A stretch of 64,000 nucleotides of DNA from JBFAPK01 sp040676675 (GTDB lineage Bacteria > Actinomycetota > Actinomycetes > Mycobacteriales > Micromonosporaceae), in the NCBI RefSeq assembly GCF_040676675.1, contig NZ_JBFAPK010000040.1, positions 17,375 through 81,374 of the forward strand, given 5' to 3'. Under the pieces are notes generated by a model. That model was not told where the DNA came from and ran no database searches. It worked only from the letters and a program-made list of their open reading frames with translations. Shown here in pieces: positions 58,186 to 64,000 of this stretch (position 1 is the stretch's first letter; each line of letters begins with the position of its first letter). Made by a program: the position numbers and the translations under genes.

Positions 58186-60945
58186 TTGACCGCGACCACG
58201 CGCCCGCGCCGCCTGCTGGCGGCGATCGTCACCCTCCTGGCCGCCGCGACCGGCGGGATCGTGGCGGCCCCCGCCGCCGCGGCGTTCGTCCCCAAGGCAC
58301 CCCGGCTGACCACCCCGTGGACGGACCAGGTGTCGACGACCAACCCGCTGCCCGAGTACCCCCGTCCGCAACTGGTACGCGACCAGTGGCAGAGCCTCAA
58401 CGGCGTCTGGCAGTTCCGCGGCGCCACCAACATCGACGCGCCGCCGGCCGAGCCCACGCTCGGCGAGGAGGTGCTGGTGCCGTACCCGGTCGAGTCCGCG
58501 CTGTCGGGCATCGAGCGGCACGAGAACTTCATGTTCTACCGCCGCGCCTTCACCGTTCCGGCGTCCTGGTCCGGCCGGCACGTGCAGCTCAACTTCGGCG
58601 CCGTGATGTGGCGCGCCAAGGTCTGGGTCAACGGGGCGCTCGTCGGCACCCACGAGGGCGGCTACGACCCGTTCTCGTACGACATCACGGCCAACCTGCG
58701 GTCCGGCGCGAACGACCTGGTCGTCGGCGTGTGGGCGCCGGTCAACGCCGAGGACGTCCCGGTCGGCAAGCAGCGGCTCGCCCGGGGCGGCATCTGGTAC
58801 ACGCCCTCGTCCGGCATCTGGCAGACCGTCTGGCTGGAACCGACCAACCCGGCCCGGATCACCCGCCTCGACACCACCCCCAACCTCGCCGCCGGGGCGC
58901 TGGACCTCACCGTCCAGGGTGCCGGCACCGGTGGGCAGGGCGTCACCGCCGAGGTCCTGACCGGCGGGCGGGTCGTCGGCCGGGCCAGCGGCTCCGTCGG
59001 CGCGAACATCCGCGTCCCGGTCCCCGGCGCGCGGTTGTGGTCGCCCGACGACCCGTTCCTCTACGACCTGCGGGTCACGTTGACCGGCGCGGGCGGCGGC
59101 GACACGGTCACCGGCTACTTCGGCATGCGCTCGGTCGGCAAGGCGCTGCTCGGCGGGGTGCTCCGCCCCACCCTCAACGGCAGGTTCGTGTACCAGATCG
59201 GCACCCTCGACCAGGGGTACTGGCCCGACGGCCTCTACACCGCCCCCACCGACGAGGCGCTCCGCTTCGACCTGGAGCAGCAGAAGGCCCTCGGCTTCAA
59301 CATGGTCCGCAAGCACATCAAGGTGGAGCCGGCGCGCTGGTTCTACTGGGCCGACCGGCTCGGGTTGATGGTGTGGCAGGACATGCCGGCGCTGGCCAGC
59401 GGCCGGGAGCCGTCCGCGGCCGGCCGCACCCGGTTCGAGTCCGAACTGCGGCGGATGATCGCGAACCTCAAGGGGATCACCTCGATCGTCCAGTGGATCC
59501 CGTTCAACGAGGGCTGGGGCGAGTACGACGCCGGGCGCGTCGCCGACCTCGTCCGCAGCCTCGACCCGACCCGCCTGGTCAACCACAACTCCGGCTCGAA
59601 CTGCTGCGACTCCGACCCCGACCCCGGCAACGGCGACGTGATCGACGACCACATGTACGTCGGGCCCGGGGTCACGCGACAACCGTCGTCGACCCGGATC
59701 CTGGTGCTCGGCGAGTACGGCGGGCTCGGGCTGCACGTCCCGGAGCACGAGTGGTCGACCGGCAACACGTTCGCGTACGAGATGCTGCCCGACACCCCGA
59801 CGCTGACCAGCCGGTACGTGCAGATCACCGGACGGCTCGCCGAGCTGGTCCACGGCGCCGGGCTCTCCGCGTCGGTCTACACGGAACCGTACGACGTGGA
59901 GGACGAGATCAACGGCTTTTTCACGTACGACCGGCGGGTCCGCAAGATGGACTTCGCCCGGGTGCGCGAGGTGAACCTCGCGGTGCTCGCGGCGGCCCGG
60001 GGCACGACGCTGCCGGTGCACCGGCCGGTGTCGCTGCGGGTCACCACCCCCGGCTACACCGACCGCTACCTGCGGCACGCGTTCGGCGCCGCGGCCACCG
60101 AGGTCGTCGGCGCCGCCAGCGCCAAGGTGCTCAAGCAGGACGCCACCTTCTGGGTACGCCCCGGCCTGGCCGACGCCGCCTGCTACTCGTTCGAGTCGCG
60201 CAACTTCCCCGGCCAGTACCTGCGGCACCGCGACCGGCGCGTCTACCGGGAGGGCGACACCGGCGGGACCTTCGCCCAGGACGCGACGTTCTGCGCCCGG
60301 GAGGGCCGGTCCGGCGGCGCCACGTCCCTCGAATCCCGGAACCTGCCGGGCTACTTCCTGCGTCACCGGGGCGGGGAGGTCTGGGTGGAGCAGGACACCG
60401 GCGGCTCGTTCGCCGACGACGCCACCTGGCGGGTCGTACCGCCGTGGTGGCGCAGCGCCGTCGACCTGCCCGAGGGACAGACCCGGTCGCTGCGGGTCAC
60501 CACCCCCGGCTACACCGACCGCTCGCTGCGGCACCAGGACGGCCTGGCCCGCACCGACGTGATCAACGCGAGCAGCCCGGAGCTGGCCCGGCAGGACGCC
60601 AGCTTCGTCGTCCGGCCGGGGCTCGCCGAGAGCAGCTGCTATTCGCTGGAGTCGACCAACTACCCGGGCCACTACCTGCGGCACCGGGACTACCGCCTGC
60701 GCAAGGACGCGAACGACGGTACGGCGGTCTTCGCCCAGGACGCCACGTTCTGCGCCCAGCTCCCGCGTACGGGCGGCGCCGGCAACGTGTCGCTCGAATC
60801 CCTCAACTTCCCGGGCTACCAGATCCGCCACATCCGGGAACTCGTCTACATCGCGAACCCGGTGGGCGGCAACGCCTGGGACGGCGGGGGCAGCTACGAC
60901 GCCGACGCCACCTGGGCGAACGTCGACCCCTGGTGGGCGGGCTGA
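58186..60945 (+). CDS. Secreted GH2-family glycosidase with AbfB-like domains
   Basis: A 919-residue secreted glycoside hydrolase. A signal peptide (RPRRLLAAIVTLLAAATGGI, ~6-30) is followed by the GH2 sugar-binding, immunoglobulin-like and TIM-barrel domains, with acid/base Glu in WIPFNEGWGEYD (~443) and nucleophile Glu in LVLGEYGG (~510). The C-terminal ~300 residues are two AbfB/CBM42-type beta-trefoils, each with LRVTTPGYTDR and repeats such as CYS(F/L)ES-NFPGQYLRHRD and FAQDATFC. Arabinan- or galactan-containing polymers are likely targets. TTG 58186 follows GGAAGGAGA by 7 nt. Confidence 0.9.
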   Translation: MTATTRPRRLLAAIVTLLAAATGGIVAAPAAAAFVPKAPRLTTPWTDQVSTTNPLPEYPRPQLVRDQWQSLNGVWQFRGATNIDAPPAEPTLGEEVLVPYPVESALSGIERHENFMFYRRAFTVPASWSGRHVQLNFGAVMWRAKVWVNGALVGTHEGGYDPFSYDITANLRSGANDLVVGVWAPVNAEDVPVGKQRLARGGIWYTPSSGIWQTVWLEPTNPARITRLDTTPNLAAGALDLTVQGAGTGGQGVTAEVLTGGRVVGRASGSVGANIRVPVPGARLWSPDDPFLYDLRVTLTGAGGGDTVTGYFGMRSVGKALLGGVLRPTLNGRFVYQIGTLDQGYWPDGLYTAPTDEALRFDLEQQKALGFNMVRKHIKVEPARWFYWADRLGLMVWQDMPALASGREPSAAGRTRFESELRRMIANLKGITSIVQWIPFNEGWGEYDAGRVADLVRSLDPTRLVNHNSGSNCCDSDPDPGNGDVIDDHMYVGPGVTRQPSSTRILVLGEYGGLGLHVPEHEWSTGNTFAYEMLPDTPTLTSRYVQITGRLAELVHGAGLSASVYTEPYDVEDEINGFFTYDRRVRKMDFARVREVNLAVLAAARGTTLPVHRPVSLRVTTPGYTDRYLRHAFGAAATEVVGAASAKVLKQDATFWVRPGLADAACYSFESRNFPGQYLRHRDRRVYREGDTGGTFAQDATFCAREGRSGGATSLESRNLPGYFLRHRGGEVWVEQDTGGSFADDATWRVVPPWWRSAVDLPEGQTRSLRVTTPGYTDRSLRHQDGLARTDVINASSPELARQDASFVVRPGLAESSCYSLESTNYPGHYLRHRDYRLRKDANDGTAVFAQDATFCAQLPRTGGAGNVSLESLNFPGYQIRHIRELVYIANPVGGNAWDGGGSYDADATWANVDPWWAG

Positions 60946-60958
60946 GACCCGGTGAGCC

Positions 60959-61022
60959 CGTCGATCTAGGGCAAATCGCGGTGATCAGAGATCATTGCAC
61001 GTTGATTTGCCCTAGATCGACG
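60959..61022. terminator. 19-bp perfect inverted repeat between convergent genes
   Basis: CGTCGATCTAGGGCAAATC (60959-60977) is mirrored perfectly by GATTTGCCCTAGATCGACG (61004-61022) around 26 nt. It lies between the glycosidase stop and the end of the questin-oxidase-like gene and could terminate both. The GTCGATC edge resembles the other palindromes. Confidence 0.8.
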
Positions 61023-61029
61023 ACCCCGC

Positions 61030-62112
61030 TCAGGGGCGGCCGATGAGCTGGCCGGCGTGCAGGGTCGCGGCGAGCAGCTCGGGGTCGCCGCTGCGGTCGT
61101 ACGCGTCGACGGCCGTGTCGGCGAACTTCAGGACGTGCTCGTCGCCGTGCTCGCCCGCCCGCTGGAGGGCGTCCTCGCGGGTCAGCTCGGGCCAGCGCCG
61201 GAGGATCTCCGCCCGTGGGGCCGGCCGGGCGGGGGCGTACGCGGCGACGATCGCCACCATCGCCGCCCAGACCGCGGTCAGGCTCGGCAGCCACTGCTCG
61301 GTCGGCAGGACCGGGAGCACGTGCCGCACGGCGTTCGGTGCGGTGGCGGTGTGCACCAGCAGGACCGGCGACCCGTGGCCGAGCCCGAGGTACGCCTCGA
61401 CGGCGCCGTCGACGAGCGACCCCAACCGCGCCGGTACCTCCTCGGCGGACGAGACGGGCGCCAGCGCGCGCAGGCTCGGGGTCCAGCCGGGGCTGCGTTC
61501 GAGCCGGTCGAGCCGGTGGGCGATGAAGCCGCTCTGGTCCTCCAGCCGGGCGACCGCCGACAGGGCCCGGCGCGGGGTGAGGGCGCCCTCCGGCGCGACC
61601 ACCCCGGCGAGCCGGCGGTAGCGCGCCGCCCAGAACGCCAGCCCGTGGGCCAACTCGTCGAGGGCCTCGGGGGCGGGGGCGCCCGCGCCGCCGCGTAGTG
61701 CGCGCACCGCGTGCGCGACCCGGATCACGCCGTGGGTCGAGCCGGCCACGATCCCCGGCAGCAGCCGGGGCCACCACTCGACCAGCACCTCCGGCCAGGG
61801 GCGCTCCGTCAGCTCGTGCCGGAAGTACGCGGTCCAGTCCGGCAGCCGCCCGGCGCGGCCCAGCGCCGCGCCCCACCCGTCGGGCCGGATGGGCGCGCTC
61901 GCGTCGGGCAGCTCCGCGAGGCGGCGCACGTACCGGTCGAGCCACCCCTCGACGTCGACGTCGAGCCCGCGCCGGACCATCACCTCCACCGCCATCGGGC
62001 CGTGGTTGGTCAGCCCGTGGTTGCCCTCCTCGTCACCGCCGAACTCCGGCCCGTACGCGTGCAGCCGTTCGTACGCCGCGGACAGCGCGTCCGCGGCCGA
62101 TCCGCGGGCCAT
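61030..62112 (-). CDS. Questin oxidase-like family protein
   Basis: A 360-residue protein matching the questin-oxidase-like (AflY/DUF4243) family. GLTNHGPMAVEVMVRRGLDV near the N-terminus with the conserved NHGPM, YRRLAGVVAPEG, LLVHTATAPNAVRHVLPVLP and HVLKFADTAVDAYDRSGDPE are typical. Fungal relatives perform Baeyer-Villiger-like oxidation of anthraquinones; bacterial members are uncharacterised. It ends 9 bp after the DHFR-like gene and is probably co-transcribed with it. Confidence 0.88.
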   Translation of the reverse strand: MARGSAADALSAAYERLHAYGPEFGGDEEGNHGLTNHGPMAVEVMVRRGLDVDVEGWLDRYVRRLAELPDASAPIRPDGWGAALGRAGRLPDWTAYFRHELTERPWPEVLVEWWPRLLPGIVAGSTHGVIRVAHAVRALRGGAGAPAPEALDELAHGLAFWAARYRRLAGVVAPEGALTPRRALSAVARLEDQSGFIAHRLDRLERSPGWTPSLRALAPVSSAEEVPARLGSLVDGAVEAYLGLGHGSPVLLVHTATAPNAVRHVLPVLPTEQWLPSLTAVWAAMVAIVAAYAPARPAPRAEILRRWPELTREDALQRAGEHGDEHVLKFADTAVDAYDRSGDPELLAATLHAGQLIGRP

Positions 62113-62121
62113 GCGGCGACC

Positions 62122-62703
62122 TCAGCGGGCGACGTCGTAGACGAGCTTGACGATGCCGTTGGCGTACGCCTCGGACTCGACCAGCTTCAGCATCTGCTTC
62201 GCCTTGTCGGTGTCGCTGAACATCCGCTTGCCGGCGCCGAGCAGCGTCGGGAAGACCAGCAGGTGGTAGCGGTCGATCAGGCCGGCGTCGGAGAGGTTGC
62301 GGGCCAGGGTGGCGCTGCCGTGGATCACGATGGGGCCGCCGTCGGTCTCCTTGAGCTTCGCGACGTCGTCGAGGGAGCGCAGGATCGTGATCTCACCCCA
62401 GTTGTCGACGAGGGCGTCCTGGTCGAGGGTGGTCGAGACGACGTACTTCGGCAGCTCCTTGAGGTCGACGAAGTCCGCCATGTCCGGCCACACCGGCGAG
62501 AACACCTCGTAGCTGGCCCGGCCGAACATCAGCGCCGTGGCCTCCTGGGTCTCCCGGCCCTTGATCTCGTACGCCTCGGGCACGAACTCGATGTCCTTGT
62601 AGGTCCAGCCGCCGCTGCGGTGCGCCTCCGACGGGCTGCCGCCGCCGGGGGAGTCGACGACGCCGTCCAGCGAGACGAAGGCGGTGTAGATAAGGGTGCG
62701 CAT
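62122..62703 (-). CDS. Dihydrofolate reductase family protein (RibD C-terminal-like)
   Basis: A 193-residue NADPH-dependent reductase-fold protein. TLIYTAFVSLDGVVDSPGGG, ALMFGRASYEVFSPVWPDM, GPIVIHGSATLARNL and YHLLVFPTLLGAGKRMF match the RibD C-terminal/DHFR-like family common in actinobacteria. The substrate is unknown and folate reduction is not implied. It is divergent from an ArsR-family gene; their promoters share a perfect inverted repeat (62771-62790). Confidence 0.93.
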   Translation of the reverse strand: MRTLIYTAFVSLDGVVDSPGGGSPSEAHRSGGWTYKDIEFVPEAYEIKGRETQEATALMFGRASYEVFSPVWPDMADFVDLKELPKYVVSTTLDQDALVDNWGEITILRSLDDVAKLKETDGGPIVIHGSATLARNLSDAGLIDRYHLLVFPTLLGAGKRMFSDTDKAKQMLKLVESEAYANGIVKLVYDVAR

Positions 62704-62770
62704 ATTCGAGGTCCTATCCGTGGTCCGAATTGACGCCCTAACTTTGCGGTGCTGTCGCGCTTTCGGCCAC

Positions 62771-62790
62771 GATTAGGCACAGACCTAATC
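62771..62790. promoter_or_regulatory. ArsR-type operator between the DHFR-like and ArsR genes
   Basis: GATTAGG (62771-62777), CACAGA, CCTAATC (62784-62790) is a perfect 7-bp inverted repeat. It is immediately before the GGAAGGG ribosome site of the ArsR gene in the 101-bp divergent region, so the regulator can block both directions. Confidence 0.8.
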
Positions 62791-62804
62791 GGAAGGGCGG
62801 CCGG

Positions 62805-63830
62805 TTGATCCACCTGCACTTCACGGCGACCGACCTGACCCGCGTACGCTTCGCCGCCTCGCCCCTCACGGAGACCGTCGCGAGCCTGCGGACGCTGGCC
62901 GCGGGCAGGCGGGGAGCGCACCTGCACCGTCCCTGGATCGACCGGTTCGCCGAGCGGGCGGGCCGGCTGCGCCAGCGCGACCTGGAGCTGCTCCGGGCGC
63001 TGGTGCGCCCCGAGGGTTACCTCCCCGACTTCCTGGTACCGCCGCCGGGTCGCCGGTCCTCGACCTTCGCGGACGCGCTCGCGCAGGTGGCCGAGGCCGA
63101 CCCGGCCGTGGTGGCGCGGGAGCTGGCGCACCTGGCGGAGCACCGGGTCGCCCAGCAGGGACCGGGCCAGGAGCGGCGGCGGGCACTGCTCCAGGAGCTG
63201 GCGCGGCGGCCCGACGCGGGCATCGGGCCCGTCAGCGAGGCGATCGAGGCGTACCACCGGGTGGCGATCGCCCCGGACTGGCCGCGGATCGAGGCGTTGC
63301 TCAACGACGACATCGCGTACCGGCTCGACGCGCTCGCGGACGGCGGGGTCGACCGGATGATGAGCAACCTGCATCCGCTGGTCACGTTCGCCGACCAGAC
63401 GCTGACGATAATCAAGTACTACGACGGGCACGCCGACTGCGGCGGGCGCGGGCTGCTGCTCGTACCGTGCGTCTTCGCCTGGCCGGACGTCCTGGTGCGG
63501 ACCGCCCAGCCGGAGCCGCCCACCGTCTCCTACTCCCCGCGCGGGCTCGGCGGGCTCTGGGAGGAGCGCCGCGCGCAGGACGACTCGCCGCTCGTCGGCG
63601 TGCTCGGGCAGACCCGGGCCGCCCTGCTGGCCCAGCTCGACCTGCCGATGTCGACCAGCCAGGCCGCCACCCAGATGGCGCTCTCCGCGCCGACGCTCAG
63701 CGTGCACCTCCAGGCGCTGCGCGCCGCCGGGCTGCTGACCTCGCGCCGGGCCGGCCGGCAGGTGCTCTACTCGCGGACCGAACTCGGCGACCGACTGCTC
63801 AGCGAGGCGGGCCGGCGGCCCGGCGCGTGA
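62805..63830 (+). CDS. ArsR-family regulator with an N-terminal DUF5937-like domain
   Basis: A 341-residue regulator. The ~250-residue N-terminal domain (IHLHFTATDLTRVRFAASPL, LVRPEGYLPDFLVPPPG) is the DUF5937-type extension of actinobacterial ArsR proteins. The C-terminal winged helix reads PMSTSQAATQMALSAPTLSV and HLQALRAAGLLTSRRAGRQV. No metal-binding Cys pair is seen, so it probably senses an organic ligand. TTG 62805 follows GGAAGGG by 7 nt. It likely controls the divergent DHFR-like/questin-oxidase-like unit and itself. Confidence 0.92.
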   Translation: MIHLHFTATDLTRVRFAASPLTETVASLRTLAAGRRGAHLHRPWIDRFAERAGRLRQRDLELLRALVRPEGYLPDFLVPPPGRRSSTFADALAQVAEADPAVVARELAHLAEHRVAQQGPGQERRRALLQELARRPDAGIGPVSEAIEAYHRVAIAPDWPRIEALLNDDIAYRLDALADGGVDRMMSNLHPLVTFADQTLTIIKYYDGHADCGGRGLLLVPCVFAWPDVLVRTAQPEPPTVSYSPRGLGGLWEERRAQDDSPLVGVLGQTRAALLAQLDLPMSTSQAATQMALSAPTLSVHLQALRAAGLLTSRRAGRQVLYSRTELGDRLLSEAGRRPGA

Positions 63831-63904
63831 GCGCGAGCGCGCCTGCCGGCCCGGTGCCTGAGCTGCGAAAAGGCGTGCGGCCCGGCGCCTGGGCCGGCGA
63901 GCGG

Positions 63905-64000
63905 GCGTGGGGGGGGCCCGCCCCCCCCGCCCCCCCCCCCCCCACCCCGCCCCCGCGCCCCCCCCCCCCCCCCCCCCCGCCGGGCCCGGCAGCACCCCCC
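63905..64000. other. Low-complexity C/G homopolymer stretch at the window end
   Basis: After about 63,900 the sequence becomes runs of G then long runs of C, with a few other bases. Read on the minus strand these are poly-G, the typical no-signal call of two-colour sequencers. No gene or real repeat can be supported here. Confidence 0.7.

Noticed and set aside
56077..60831. A ~1580-codon open frame on the minus strand opposite trpA, gntR and the glycosidase gene
   Set aside because: High GC3 on the plus strand leaves the antisense frame free of stops. The plus-strand frames have clear domains and the minus one has none.

Overview
The window is chromosomal DNA of a very high-GC actinomycete. 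The best guess is Micromonosporaceae (Micromonospora or a close relative). The reasons are strong GC3 codon use, many GTG/TTG starts, several starts that look leaderless (a TAnnnT -10 box 6-8 nt before the start codon), dispersed GTCGATCATGGA(C/G)TTGTGG palindromes, and actinobacterial families such as DUF397/DUF5753 pairs, SigE-family sigma factors, NB-ARC/TPR regulators and Mth938 proteins. The genus is inferred, not shown. No tRNA, rRNA, transposase, integrase, CRISPR array or origin was seen. The last ~100 bases are near-homopolymer C, which looks like a contig-end artefact, so this is probably a draft assembly.

Layout. 1-5.8 kb: a PadR-like tail, an FAD aromatic monooxygenase and a FabG-like SDR in tandem, then a GNAT acetyltransferase, two small membrane proteins, a membrane-anchored Ala-rich protein and a Gfo/Idh/MocA oxidoreductase. 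5.8-13.2 kb: a macrolide-resistance-like block. It holds a short peptide gene with an Arg-X-Arg-X-Arg run, two competing hairpins, an Erm-type 23S rRNA methyltransferase, an erythromycin-esterase-family protein, and an ABC exporter with a NarL/DesK-type two-component system. 13.4-23.6 kb: a sugar regulon with a ROK repressor, an aldehyde dehydrogenase/ThuA/2-hydroxyacid dehydrogenase operon and a carbohydrate ABC importer. The two operons share an almost identical operator-promoter and are separated by a leucine-dehydrogenase-like/Lrp pair. 23.7-34.2 kb: mostly single genes and regulator-enzyme pairs (LysR, class A beta-lactamase-fold, ICL/PEP mutase, MBL, DUF4331, DUF488, TetR, ECF sigma, PadR, SDR/LysR).

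34.4-37.1 kb is a decay zone: a doubly broken aminotransferase, the tail of an MBL-fold gene and two fragments of MmyB-type regulators. 37.1-42.6 kb carries regulators (DUF397/DUF5753 pair, XRE-TPR protein, methionine aminopeptidase with a divergent XRE gene, SigE-family sigma factor with a membrane beta-propeller). 42.7-54.9 kb holds two secreted subtilases, a secreted FG-GAP protein, an SDR, a GlxA/rhodanese pair and a STAND regulator. 55-61 kb has an orphan trpBA pair with a GntR/UTRA regulator and a double palindromic operator, then a secreted GH2 glycosidase with AbfB-like domains. 61-63.8 kb has a questin-oxidase-like protein and a DHFR-like/ArsR divergent pair around a clear operator.

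Two features recur across the window. Short tandem duplications sit at or just after stop codons, and perfect inverted repeats sit in divergent promoters next to a regulator gene, so many regulator-target pairs can be proposed from sequence alone. The most promising candidate for something undescribed is the leader-peptide/attenuator region upstream of the erm gene.
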